Of a DNA stretch of 64,000 nt, positions 51,608 to 62,491 are shown in pieces; position 1 is the first letter of the stretch, and each line of letters starts with the position of its first letter. The notes under the pieces were generated by a model that saw nothing but the letters and a program-made list of their open reading frames with translations, had not been told where the DNA came from and did not search any database. The translations under genes and the position numbers were made by a program. Source of the DNA: Candidatus Microthrix subdominans (lineage in GTDB: Bacteria > Actinomycetota > Acidimicrobiia > Acidimicrobiales > Microtrichaceae); the NCBI GenBank assembly GCA_016719385.1, contig JADJZA010000011.1, positions 182,007 to 246,006 on the forward strand, read 5' to 3'.

Positions 51608-52390
51608 TTGGCTCCCGTGAGCTACGAGGTGTCCACACCGGTGTTCGAGGGGCCCTTCGATCTGCTGTTGCACCTGATCCTGTCCGACCAGGTCGACCTG
51701 TACGAGGTGTCGCTCACCCAGATCGTCGACGGCTACCTGGCCGAGCTGACCCGCATGGAGCACCTCGACCTGGAGGTGGCCACGGAGTTTCTCCTGATCG
51801 CCGCCACCCTGGTCGAGCTGAAGGCCCGGCGCCTGTTGCCGGTCGACGAGGGGATCGACCTCGACGACGAGCTGGCCTTGTTCGAGGAGCGCGACCTGCT
51901 GCTGTCCCGTCTGCTCGACGCCAAGACGTTCAAGGACGCCGCCCGGGTGCTCGAGGTGCTGCACCTGCGGGCCGCCCGCTCGGTGCCGCGCCGCGCCGGC
52001 CCCGAAGAGCGCTTCTGGAGCCTGGCCCCCGACCTGCTCGAGGGTGTCAGCCCGCTCGACCTGCGACGCGCCTATCTGGCGGCGATCGCCCCGAAGCCCA
52101 AGCCGGCGGTCGACCTGTCGCACGTCTCCTCGATCCGCTTCAGCGTGACCGACGTCGTTGCGGACCTGATCGCCGAGCTGCCCGGCACGGGGCCGATCGG
52201 GTTCCGGGCACTCACCGAGGGGCTGGCCGACCGGGTCGAGGTGGTCGTGCACTTCCTGGCCCTACTCGAGCTGTTCAAGCAGGGCCGGGTGGACCTGGCC
52301 CAGACCGAATCGTTCGGCGACATCATGGTCACCTGGGTCGCCAGCGACTCGGAGTTCGACCTGGCGTCGGTCGACAGCTATGACGGCTGA
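51608..52390 (+). CDS. scpA: Segregation and condensation protein A
   Basis: ScpA is the kleisin of the SMC-ScpAB condensin. The 260-residue protein has FEGPFDLLLHLI near the N-terminus, ATEFLLIAATLVELKARRLLP and a C-terminal winged helix (VVVHFLALLELFKQGRV). The start may be TTG 51608 or GTG 51617; neither has a clear ribosome binding site. It overlaps scpB by 11 nt. No parA-like gene precedes it here. Confidence 0.93.
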   Translation: MAPVSYEVSTPVFEGPFDLLLHLILSDQVDLYEVSLTQIVDGYLAELTRMEHLDLEVATEFLLIAATLVELKARRLLPVDEGIDLDDELALFEERDLLLSRLLDAKTFKDAARVLEVLHLRAARSVPRRAGPEERFWSLAPDLLEGVSPLDLRRAYLAAIAPKPKPAVDLSHVSSIRFSVTDVVADLIAELPGTGPIGFRALTEGLADRVEVVVHFLALLELFKQGRVDLAQTESFGDIMVTWVASDSEFDLASVDSYDG

Positions 52391-53141
52391 GCCGCCGGTC
52401 GAGGAGCCCGACGAGGCGGGGCCGGGCGCGGCCAGCTCCGACGAGCTGCGGCGGGCGCTCGAGGCGCTGATCATGGTGTCGGACCAACCGGCCGATCCGG
52501 CCCTGCTGGCCGAGCTGCTCGGGATCGATGTTGCGACGGTCGATGAGCTGGCGGGCAACCTGGCCACCGAGTTCGCCGAGCGCAGCAGCGGGTTTGTGCT
52601 GGCCCGGGTGGCGGGCGGCTGGCGCTTCGAGAGCCATCCCGACTGCGCCCCTTGGGTGGAGCGCTACGTGCTCGCCGGCCAGTCGACCCGCCTGTCCGCG
52701 GCCGCGCTGGAGACGCTGGCGATCATCGCCTACAAGCAGCCGATCAGCCGTGCGCAGGTGAGTGCGGTGCGGGGCGTGAACGCCGACGGCGTGATTCGCA
52801 CGCTGACCCAGCGGGGTTACATCGACGAGATCGCCCGCGATCCCGGCCCCGGCCAGGCGGTGCTGTTGGGCACCACCCGGGACTTCCTCGAGCGGATGGG
52901 CCTCGACAGCCTGGAGGAACTGCCCGGGGTCGCCGACTTCGTACCCGGACCCGAGGTGGTCGAGGCGCTTGAACGGGGGCTGGCCCTCGACGCCACCGAG
53001 CCGATCGATCCTCCGGAACCGGTGGTGGGCCACATCGCCGACGGCGCTGCCAACGGCGTCGAAGCGAGGCCGGTGAGCAACGGCGAGCAACAGGAGTCAC
53101 CCGAGCTGAGCGACCCGCCCGATTGGCCGGATCCCCAGTGA
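52380..53141 (+). CDS. scpB: Segregation and condensation protein B
   Basis: ScpB dimers bind ScpA in condensin. The 253-residue protein has two winged-helix domains (about 20-100 and 100-180) with LSAAALETLAIIAYKQPISRAQVSAVRGVN (given here as LETLAIIAYKQPISR and QVSAVRGVN) diagnostic for ScpB. The C-terminal ~60 residues are acidic and Pro-rich. Overlaps scpA and rluB. Confidence 0.94.
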   Translation: MTAEPPVEEPDEAGPGAASSDELRRALEALIMVSDQPADPALLAELLGIDVATVDELAGNLATEFAERSSGFVLARVAGGWRFESHPDCAPWVERYVLAGQSTRLSAAALETLAIIAYKQPISRAQVSAVRGVNADGVIRTLTQRGYIDEIARDPGPGQAVLLGTTRDFLERMGLDSLEELPGVADFVPGPEVVEALERGLALDATEPIDPPEPVVGHIADGAANGVEARPVSNGEQQESPELSDPPDWPDPQ

Positions 53142-54085
53142 ACGCCGAGGGCCACGTACCTGCGGGGCAGGGAGACTCGGGGCCCCAGCGTGTCCAGAAG
53201 GTGCTGGCCCGAGCCGGGGTGGCGAGCAGGCGGGTTGCCGAAGACCTGATCGAGGCCGGCCGCGTGCGCGTCGACGGCAAGGTGGTGGTGCTCGGCAACC
53301 GCGTCGACCCCGCCGTCCAGCTGCTCGAGCTGGACGGGGCTCCGATCGCTTTGGCGCCCGGCCTGGTCCATTACCTGCTCAACAAGCCCACCGGCGTGAT
53401 CTCGACGGCGTCGGACCCGCAGGGGCGGCCCACCGTCGTGCAACTGGTGCCGCCCGAACCGCGGGTGTTTCCCGTCGGTCGCCTCGACGGCGACACCGAG
53501 GGCCTGTTGCTGATCACCAACAACGGCGAGCTGACCCACCGGCTGACCCATCCGTCCTACGGGGTGGAAAAGGAGTACCTGGCCGAGGTGGACGGCACCC
53601 TCAGCTCGGGGCAGCTGCGCCGTCTTCGCGAGGGGGTCGAGCTGGACGACGGCATGACCTCGCCCGCCAAGGCGTCCCAACCGTCGCCGGGGCTGGTGCG
53701 CTTGACGATTCACGAGGGACGTAACCGTCAGGTGCGGCGCATGCTGGACGCCTTGGGTCACCCGGTGCGACGCCTGGTGCGCACCCGGTTTGGGCCGCTG
53801 AGCGACCGCAGCCTGGCGCCCGGCGCCTGGCGCGAGCTGACCATGGACGAGCTGCGCGAGCTCGAGCGATCGGTCAGCGGTGAGCAACCCCCGCAATCCC
53901 GGGCCGAACGTCGGGCGGCGGCCGCGTCCGCCGGCGTTCCCGGCGCCGTTCCCGACAGTGCTCTCGACGCCGTTCCCGACAGTGCTTCCGACGCCGTTCC
54001 CGGCAGTGCTCTCGACGGTGCTTCCGACGACGTTGCGTCAAGCGACGAGGCGCCACCCGGCCGGGATGCGTCGGAGGGGTGGTGA
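53138..54085 (+). CDS. rluB: RluB-like 23S rRNA pseudouridine synthase
   Basis: From GTG 53138 (overlapping the scpB stop) the protein has 315 residues: an S4 domain (about 17-65, QKVLARAGVASRRVAEDLI) and a RsuA/RluB catalytic domain with Asp in GRLDGDTEGLLLITN and GRNRQVRRMLDALGHPV. The C-terminal ~60 residues contain three copies of an 8-residue VPDSALDA-type repeat and are disordered. The scpA-scpB-rluB order is conserved. Confidence 0.92.
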   Translation: MNAEGHVPAGQGDSGPQRVQKVLARAGVASRRVAEDLIEAGRVRVDGKVVVLGNRVDPAVQLLELDGAPIALAPGLVHYLLNKPTGVISTASDPQGRPTVVQLVPPEPRVFPVGRLDGDTEGLLLITNNGELTHRLTHPSYGVEKEYLAEVDGTLSSGQLRRLREGVELDDGMTSPAKASQPSPGLVRLTIHEGRNRQVRRMLDALGHPVRRLVRTRFGPLSDRSLAPGAWRELTMDELRELERSVSGEQPPQSRAERRAAAASAGVPGAVPDSALDAVPDSASDAVPGSALDGASDDVASSDEAPPGRDASEGW

Positions 54086-54141
54086 CGCCACAGCGGACGG
54101 TAGGCTTGCGACCCGTGACCGAGGGACGAGATCAGCCTGCG

Positions 54142-54507
54142 ATGCCAACGATGCGGGCCCTCCGCGGCGCCACCACCTTCGACGTCGACGAGCGGGAGCA
54201 CGTCTGCGAACGCACCGTCGAGCTGTTGTCGGCGATGGTCGAGCGCAACGACGTTGCCCATGACGACGTCGTCTCGGTGCTGTTCACCGCCACCGACGAC
54301 CTGCACTCGGTCTTCCCGGCCCTCGCCGCCCGTCAGGTGGGCTACGGCGACATCCCGCTGATCTGCGCCCGGGAGCTCGACATCGCCGGGGCGACGCCCC
54401 AGTGCATCCGGATCTTGATGCACCTGCACACCACCAAGCCGCGCGACGGGCTGCACCACGTCTACCAGCACGGCGCCGCCGCGCTGCGCGACGATCTGCC
54501 GTCATGA
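54142..54507 (+). CDS. aroH: Chorismate mutase, AroH class
   Basis: Converts chorismate to prephenate for Phe/Tyr synthesis. The 121-residue protein matches monofunctional AroH: RALRGATTFDVDE, VLFTATDDLHSVFPALAAR and CIRILMHLHT. The start is ATG 54142; GTG 54115 and ATG 54151 are alternatives. Its stop overlaps the cmk start. Confidence 0.9.
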   Translation: MPTMRALRGATTFDVDEREHVCERTVELLSAMVERNDVAHDDVVSVLFTATDDLHSVFPALAARQVGYGDIPLICARELDIAGATPQCIRILMHLHTTKPRDGLHHVYQHGAAALRDDLPS

Positions 54508-56001
54508 GCGCCGATCGGGTGATCGCCATCGATGGGCCGGCCGGTTCGGGCAAGTCGACCGTGGCCCGCACCGTCGCCGACAAGCTGCACATGGCCCACC
54601 TCGATACCGGCGCGATGTACCGGGGGGTGGCCTTCGCCGCCATCGAGGCCAAGATCGATCTCGATGATGGGGACGCCCTCGACGCTCTGGCAGCACGGGT
54701 GGAGATGTTTTTCGACGGCGACCGGATCTTCGTCGACGGCACCGACGCCACCGAGGCGATCCGCGGCCAGGCGGTGTCGACTGCGGTCAGCCCGGTGGCG
54801 ACCAATGCCGGCGTGCGCGCCGAGCTGGTTAGACGCCAGCGGGCGTGGGCCGACGAGCACGACGGTGGGGTGATCGAAGGCCGCGACATCGGCACCGCCG
54901 TGTTTCCCGACGCTCCGGTCAAGATCTTTCTCACCGCCACGCCAGACGAGCGGGCCCGCCGCCGTGCCGGCGAGACCGACGGGGTGGACGTCGAGGTGCT
55001 GGCGGCGCAGATCGCCGAGCGGGACCTACGCGATTCCACCCGGGCGGTCAACCCGATGCGCCCGGCCGACGACGGCGTGGAGATCGATACGACCGAGATG
55101 ACCCTCGCCGAGGTGGTCGACGCAGTGCTCGCCATCGTGCCCTGGTCCGAACCTGCCGAACCTGCCGAACCTGCCGAACCTGCCGAACCCGCCGGAGCGC
55201 CGACCTGCCGCCGCCAGCCGCCGAACCTGGACGTCGTCGAGGACGTGGCCGTCGAGGACGTGGCCGTCGAGCCGCCTGCGCCCCGCCATCGAGCCATGCA
55301 GGGGCGAGCGGTGCAGCCGGTGACCGAGGCCCCGACGCTGTCCGTCGGGGCTCGTGCCGGCTACGGGCTGATCTCCGCCACCACGCGGGGGCTGGCCAAG
55401 GGGCTGTACCGCAACGAGATCGTCGGCACGGAGCGCCTGCCTCGCACCGGCCCGTACATCCTGGTCCCGTCGCATCGGTCGGGTATGGACTTTCTGTTCG
55501 CAGCGATGGTCACCCGCCGCCGGGTGCGCTGGATGGCCAAGGAGTCGCTGTGGAAGTACCCGTCGCTCGGCTCGTTCGTCGACGTGATGGGCGGCTTCCG
55601 GGTCAACCGTGGCACCGCCGATCGCCACGCGCTGCGGGTGGCCGAGGCGATTCTGGCCGATGGCCAGCCGCTGGTGGTGTTTCCCGAGGGAACCCGCCGT
55701 AGCGGCGAGGCGGTCGAAGACCTGTTCGACGGCGCCGCATGGTTGTCATCGCCAGCGGGTGCCGGTGGTTCCGGTCGGAATTGCGGGCACCGAAGAGGCG
55801 ATGTCGACGGGCACCAAGGTGCCCAGGCCCGGCAAGACCGTGATCTGGATCGGCGAGCCGCTGTGGCCGGACGTCCCGCAGGTGGGCCGCATCCCTCGTT
55901 CGCACGTCGCCGCCTTCACCGGGCGTATCCTGCCGGAGCTTCAGGATGCCTTCGATCGGGCCAACGCCCACCGTTCGCTCAGCCGGTCAGCCCGGGGATG
56001 A
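54504..56001 (+). CDS. cmk: Cytidylate kinase fused to PlsC acyltransferase; frame broken near 55.75 kb
   Basis: The N-terminal ~215 residues are CMP kinase (P-loop GPAGSGKST at 11-19, EGRDIGTAVFPDA, RDLRDSTRAVNPMRPA). A linker with five EPA units (9-bp repeats, 55149-55193) leads to a PlsC-type acyl-glycerophosphate acyltransferase domain with HRSGMD (HX4D, near 55473) and FPEGTR (near 55681). Near 55745-55755 the frame shifts by +1, best explained by a 2-nt loss; the protein continues as RQRVPVVPVGIAGTEEAM to TGA 55999-56001. As written, the cmk frame instead reads on to 58040, which is an artefact. Confidence 0.85.
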
Positions 56002-56034
56002 CGGGTTGGTCTTTGACCCATGGCGGTTTCGGTC

Positions 56035-56102
56035 GGGGGGGGGGGGCGGGGGGGGCGGGCCGGGGGGGGGGGGGTGGGGGGGGGGCGGGGGGGGGGGGGG
56101 GG
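56035..56102 (+). other. 68-nt near-pure G tract
   Basis: 62 of 68 bases are G, with only five C and one T. It lies between the cmk-plsC stop and the acyl-CoA synthetase start. Such a tract could fold as a G-quadruplex, but in a region rich in indels it may equally be an assembly artefact. No gene is encoded. Confidence 0.9.
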
Positions 56103-56150
56103 TCGGCCGGCGTCTTTGTGTCACTGCCCCCTTCGGGTAGGACTGTAGGG

Positions 56151-58276
56151 ATGATCAACGGACTGTTCTCCCCGGGCTCGATCGCTGTTGCGGGCGCTTC
56201 CCGCGACCGCCGAGCGGTCGGCCGCCGCATCCTCGACGCCTTGGTCGAGGGCCCCTTCGAGGGCCCGGTCTACGCGATCAACCCGGCAGCCACGCACGTT
56301 GGGTCGGTGCCGGCCCATCCATCGCTGAGCGCCATCGGGAAACCGGTTGACCTCGTGGTGGTGGCCGTTCCGGCAAAGCTGGTCCACGAAGTCGTCGCCG
56401 AAGCGGCCGACGTCGGTGCGGGTCACGTCGTCGTCGTGTCGGCCGGTTTCGCCGAATCGGGTGATGAGGGCCGCGCCGCACAGGACGAACTGGCAGCCCT
56501 GGTGGCCGAACGGGGCATGCGCATGGTGGGGCCCAACTGTCTGGGGGTGCTGGCCACCGACCCCGAGGTGAACATGAACGCCTCGTTTGCCCCCGAGATG
56601 CCCCCCGTCGGCAACTTCGGGTTGGCCAGCCAGAGCGGGGCGCTCGGCATCGCCATCATCGAGCTGGCCCGCCGGCTGGGCCTGGGCCTGTCCAACTTCG
56701 TCAGCCTCGGCAACCAGGCCGACATCACGGTGTCGGACCTGATCGAGTTCTGGGGTACCGACCCGGCGACGGGGGCAGGCCTTTTGTACCTGGAGTCCTT
56801 CACCGATCCGGCCCGGTTTCGGCAGGTGGCCACCGAGACCAGCCGCCAGCTGCCGCTGGTGATGGTGAAGTCGGGCACGACCAGCGCCGGCAGCCGGGCG
56901 GCCAGCTCACACACCGCCGCCCTGGCCGGGTCCGACACCGCCGTCGAGGCGCTGCTGGAGCAGAGCGGCGTGATCCGCGCCGCATCGCTTGAGCACATGT
57001 TCGGGATCGCCCGCATCCTGTGCTCCCAGCCCCGCCCCAAGGGCCGCCGCGCCGCAGTGGTGACCAACTCCGGTGGCCCCGGTGTGTTGTGCGTCGACGC
57101 GTTGCTGCGGGCCAACTACTCCGTCGAGCCGCTCAGCGACGAGGCGTCCGCCGAGTTGGCCCGGCAGCTTCCTGCCGCGGCGTCGGTGGGCAACCCGATC
57201 GACATGTTGGCCGCCGCCGGTGCAGCCGCCTACCGCGACGTCACCGAGGCGGTGTTGTCGCTGGATGAGGTGGACGTGCTCATCGTCATCTACACGCCGA
57301 TCGGCCTGGAGGACGACGAGGCCGTCGCCCAGGCGATCAGCGACGGGGTGGCCGCCGCACGGGCCAAGGGCGCTGACGGAGTCGTGCTGGCCTCGGTGGT
57401 CGGCGGCGAAGGCCAGCACAGCGAACCGCAGGCGAACGGGGAGGCAGGCGGGCGGGAAGTGATCCCCACCTTCGCCTTCCCTGAGGATCTGGCGCCGCTG
57501 CTGGGCCCGATCGGTGACTACTGCGACTGGCTGGCCCGTGACCTGGGGCGGGTAGGCGAGCCGGAGGGCTGTGACACCGAAGAGGCGCTGAGGATCGTGA
57601 CCGAAGCGCTCAGCCAGCGGGGTGAGGGTTGGCTCACCGTCGCCGAGGCGCGAGCGGTGCTCGACGCGGTGGGAATCAACCTGAACGCAGGCCGGGTGGT
57701 GGTGAGCGCCGCCGAGGCTCGTGCCGCAGCCGACGAGATCGGCTATCCGGTGGCGGTCACGGTGGCCTCGACCGGGATCGTGCACAAGTCGGACGTCGGT
57801 GGGGTCCACCTGAACCTGGCGACCGCCGACGAGGTGGCGAAGGCCTATCAGGCGGTATCGTCGCTGACCGAAGGCACCGACGCACGGCTGGACGGGGCGC
57901 TCGTCGGTGCGATGGAGGATGGCATCGAGCTGTTTCTCGGCGTCGACCGCGACGCCTCCTTCGGGCCGTTGATCGGTTTCGGGCTGGGGGGAACCTCGGT
58001 GGAGGTGCTCGACGACGTGGCCTTCCGGTTGGCGCCCTGACCGATAGGGATGCCCACGACCAGGTGCGATCGATCCGCGGCTGGAAGCTGCTCGCCGGCC
58101 ACCGCGGCGCACCCCCGGTGGACGCCGAGGCCATCGAAGACCTGCTCGCCCGCATCTCGGCGCTGGTCGTGGCCGTCGACGGGATCGCCGAGCTCGACAT
58201 CAACCCGTTCTTTGCCCGTCCGGATGGGGTGGTGGCCACCGACGTCCGCATCCTCATCAAGGAGCCCGGCCGGTGA
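56151..58276 (+). CDS. NDP-forming acyl-CoA synthetase (acetate-CoA ligase family), frameshift near the 3' end
   Basis: About 708 residues when repaired: CoA-binding domain (about 1-130, FSPGSIAVAGASRDRRAVG), succinyl-CoA-ligase-like domains with the phospho-His region SSHTAALAGSD, and an ATP-grasp domain (about 480-705, GIVHKSDVGGVHLNL). It interconverts an acyl-CoA and acid plus ATP; the acid is unknown. The written frame stops at 58040 (FRLAP). One extra C in GCGCCC near 58036 restores LTDRDAHDQVRSIRGW and runs to 58276. ATG 56151 follows GTAGGG. Confidence 0.85.
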
Positions 58277-58422
58277 GCATCCGACGCGTCCACCGCTCGA
58301 CCGTGTGACCGGTTTGGTCTGACCGAATCGGTGTGACCTACGTCCGAAGCGAACGGAGTCGCGGCCCGGCCGGACGGGTGAGTTGGTCGGCGAGGCGGTT
58401 TTCTTGGGAAACTACCGGCATC

Positions 58423-59761
<1,339 letters not shown>

Positions 59762-59893
59762 CCGTCTCGGCCTTCTGTGGTGGGTGCTGCGCGCCGGAAC
59801 GCCTACGTCGTCATGGTGCTCGCCGGGCACAAGCGTGCCGCAACATGTGACTTCCAAGCGGTGGCCCGGCGTGATTGGATGTAAGGACCGAGG

Positions 59894-59954
59894 AAAGGAG
59901 GTGGTCCACATCAACGACTGTTCTTATGGGACTTCGGAGGTGGCTGGCCGCTAA
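59894..59954 (+). other. Extended Shine-Dalgarno element with a possible 14-codon ORF (AUC start)
   Basis: AAAGGAGGTGGTCC (59894-59907) pairs with the last 14 nt of this window's own 16S rRNA, with 13 Watson-Crick pairs and one G-U. Eight nt after GGAGG, ATC at 59910 opens INDCSYGTSEVAGR followed by TAA (59952-59954). No ATG, GTG or TTG is suitably placed. It could be a very strong ribosome landing site for a tiny peptide or a ribosome-binding RNA. The surrounding gap (59762-60199) has no other gene. Confidence 0.4.
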
Positions 59955-60072
59955 AGCGGCTCGCTGGATCTCTTTGGCGAATCCCCGCCAGACACCCGAC
60001 GGATCGATGATCGGGAACCGTCCCGCTCGATGCACCACGCGTTGATCCGTCGTTCACACCAGTAACGCACTG

Positions 60073-60101
60073 GGGAGGCGCTCCATGATGGAGCGCCTCC
60101 C
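60073..60101 (+). terminator. Strong hairpin downstream of the short element
   Basis: GGGAGGCGCTCC (60073-60084), loop ATGAT, GGAGCGCCTCCC (60090-60101) is a perfect 12-bp GC-rich stem. No T-run follows directly; TTTTTT occurs near 60150-60155. It probably ends the transcript that begins upstream of 59894. Confidence 0.6.
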
Positions 60102-60153
60102 TCGCGTTCGGGGTGCCGCTGCTTGGCGGTGTCGGGGGGCGCATGGGCATTTT

Positions 60154-60196
60154 TTGTGAGGTGGGTGTGCTGAGCTCTACGCTGCCATATGATGGC
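60154..60196 (+). promoter_or_regulatory. Promoter and palindrome upstream of the toxin-antitoxin pair
   Basis: TTGTGA (60154-60159), 18 nt, TACGCT (60178-60183) resembles a promoter. GCCAT-ATG-ATGGC (60184-60196) is a short palindrome just before the antitoxin ATG, where an RHH antitoxin would be expected to bind its own promoter. Confidence 0.4.
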
Positions 60197-60199
60197 CCA

Positions 60200-60496
60200 A
60201 TGGCACGTACCCAGACGATCGTCCAGCTCAGCGATGCGCTCGTTGAGCAGCTCGACGCCGAGGCGTCGGCGCGAGGAGTGTCGCGCTCGGCCCTGGTTCG
60301 TGAGGCCGTGGAACGGCACCTTGCAGAGTCCTCCAGAGCGGCGATCGGCCGACGAATCGCCGACGGGTATCTGCGCATGCCGCAGCATCAACCCGATGGC
60401 TGGGCCGACCTCGACCGGCTAGCTGATGCCTCGACCCGAGAGACCTTGCAGCGCCTCGATCACGAAGAATCCGAAGCGGGACTACCGCCGTGGTAG
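60200..60496 (+). CDS. Ribbon-helix-helix antitoxin
   Basis: This 98-residue protein has an N-terminal RHH fold (RTQTIVQLSDALVEQLDAEA...VSRSALVREAVERHL, about 3-45) and a C-terminal acidic helical tail that would wrap the toxin. It precedes and overlaps a MazF-type toxin gene by 7 nt, the usual order. Autoregulation through 60184-60196 is likely. ATG 60200 is used; upstream residues in the same frame are not conserved. Confidence 0.88.
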   Translation: MARTQTIVQLSDALVEQLDAEASARGVSRSALVREAVERHLAESSRAAIGRRIADGYLRMPQHQPDGWADLDRLADASTRETLQRLDHEESEAGLPPW

Positions 60497-60813
60497 CGCG
60501 CGGTGAGGTGTGGTGGTACGAACACCCCGACGCTGGGCGGCGACCGTACCTGGTGATCACCCGGAGCGAAGCATGTGAGGTGCTGCATCAGGTGTTGGCG
60601 GTGCCGGCGACCCGCACAACTCGAGGAATCCCCACCGAGGTGACCGTCGATGAGACCGACGGCATGCCAGAGTCATCGGTCTTCAGCGTCGACGATCTCA
60701 GCTTGGTCAGGAAGTCGCTGCTGACGCAGCGTTTGACGATCCTTCAGCCTGAGCGCATGTCGGAGGTGTGCGCCGCGCTCGGTGCCGCCACCGATTGTCC
60801 GGGGCTCGGCTGA
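60490..60813 (+). CDS. MazF/PemK-family endoribonuclease toxin
   Basis: This 107-residue protein matches MazF: RGEVWWYEHPDAGRRPYLVITR at the start (the Arg-Gly-Glu-Val-Trp start and P-R/Y-LVI strand), AVPATRTTRGIPTEV and SVFSVDDLSLVRKS. MazF toxins cut RNA at short motifs when the antitoxin is degraded. GTG 60490 overlaps the antitoxin end. Its 3' end overlaps the end of glpD on the other strand by about 70 nt. Confidence 0.9.
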   Translation: MVARGEVWWYEHPDAGRRPYLVITRSEACEVLHQVLAVPATRTTRGIPTEVTVDETDGMPESSVFSVDDLSLVRKSLLTQRLTILQPERMSEVCAALGAATDCPGLG

Positions 60814-62428
60814 CCGTAGGGGCCGGCGAGGAACTCCTGCAGCTTGGCCTCGGCTTCGGCGCCGAAAAGGATGTTGCACACCTCGCGCAGGCCCTCAGTG
60901 TCGGCCAGGTCGGCGTTGGGCACCACCTGCTCGATCTTTGATCGGCGGCGCATGAAGTCCTCGAGCCGGGTTACCATCTCGGTGCTCGCAGCCAGGTACA
61001 GCTCGACGCGCAGGTAGTCGGTGCCGCCAAAAATGTCTTTGCCCATCGACGGGTCGGAGCGGATCGCCTCCAACATGGCGAACGCCCGACGTCCGTAGCG
61101 CCGCCAGAGGCGGTCCGACAGCGGCTCCACGTCGGGTCGCACCCGCAGGTCGTCCAGGCGCATCAGGCGGGCCTGACGGTAGAACACGTCGCGGGTTTCG
61201 CTGGTCGGCTCGCCGTACCAGGTGCCGGTGTCCTTCTCGAGGGGCAGCCCCAGGTCCTCGACAGCGTCGGCCACCTCCTCGCCGACGTTGAGGCAGTCGG
61301 TCAGCTTGCCGCCGAAGATGGAGATCACGCTGCGGGCGCGGTCCACCTCGATCTCGTGCTTGCGGCTGAGCGACGTCCAGTCGACGTCGGTGCGGTCGCC
61401 ACCCGAGTTGGGCACGACCAGGGGTCGAACGCCGCAGCGCTCGGCGATGACGTCATCGGTGGTCAGGGGTTTGGGTAGATCGAGGCGTTTGTTGATCTGA
61501 TCCAACAGGAACGCCCGGTCGTCGTCGGTGACGCCGGCACGGGGTCGTCGGTGCGGGTGTCGGTGGTGCCGATCACCGAGCGGATACCCATGGGGATCAC
61601 GTGAACAGCCGCCCACTGTCATCGAAGAAGGCGAGCACCCGCTGGTGTTCGGTGGTCGTCAGCCGGGGACGATCAGGTGGATGCCCTTGGAATAGACGAT
61701 GCGATGCTCGGTCGTCACGCCCCAGGCGGAGTTGAGCCTGTCGACGTAGGGCCGGCGGCGTTGGACGATCGTGCGGGCCTTCAGCTCGAGGCGTTCGCCG
61801 GACTCCAGGTCCGCAAGGCCGAGCTGCCAGTGACCATCGCTGCGCTGGGCATCGACCAGCTCGACGTAGTTGGCCACCGCCGCCCCGGCCTCGATCGCCG
61901 AGCGGACGAACCCGAAGACGAAGCGGGCGTCGTTGTCGCGCAGGTAGGCGTCCCGGTACTCGATGCCGCCCCGGACGCCGTCCGTATCGATGACCGGCTC
62001 GGTCTTTTTGATCGCCTCGGCGCTGTGCAGCTGGGTGGCCGGGTGCGGAACTTGCCGATGCCCCAGTAGGCGGTGGCGCCGAGGGCAGCGAACCATGGCG
62101 GGTAGGGCGAGCTGTCGTCCAGTGCGGCCAGAAACGACAGCTCGGCCACGTTGTCGGGGTAGGCCTTCATCAGCCGGTTGCGGCTCTCGCACAGCTTGTA
62201 CACCAGCGGCAACTCGTAATTTTCCAGGTACTTGAACCCGCCCCACACCAGGTTGGAGCTCTCCTGGCTGGTCTCGGAGCCGAAGTCGGCCCGGTCGATC
62301 AGGGCGACCGAGGCACCCCGCCCGGCCAGCGAGGCGGCCGTGACCGCCCCGGTGATGCCGCCGCCCACGGTGGCCACGGCGACCCTCGCGTCGCGCAGTC
62401 GATCGATGTTGGTATCTCGCAATGCCAT
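60744..62428 (-). pseudogene. glpD: Glycerol-3-phosphate dehydrogenase (GlpD), several frameshifts (probable sequence errors)
   Basis: This FAD-dependent enzyme oxidises glycerol-3-phosphate to dihydroxyacetone phosphate at the membrane. Pieces in three frames add up to a ~560-residue GlpD: VAVATVGGGITGAVTAASLAGRG (FAD site), SSNLVWGGFKYLENY, SAWGVTTEHRIVYSKGIHLIVP and IFGGKLTDCLNVGEEVADAV. Breaks occur near 62040 and, by single missing bases, near 61667, 61600 and 61545. Near 61760 one extra C and one missing C cancel out, turning NAAGPYVD into QRRRPYVD. The FAD first glycine region reads TVGGG, where VIGGG is usual. Confidence 0.82.
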
Positions 62429-62491
62429 GGGTGAACGGTACCAATCGGGGGCGGCCAGGCCCGATCCGTGGCGGTCGCGCCGGCGCGAGCG

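Noticed and set aside
59811..60391. Minus-strand small genes in the gap after gdhA
   Set aside because: Frames here have no ribosome site or motif and run antisense through the antitoxin gene.
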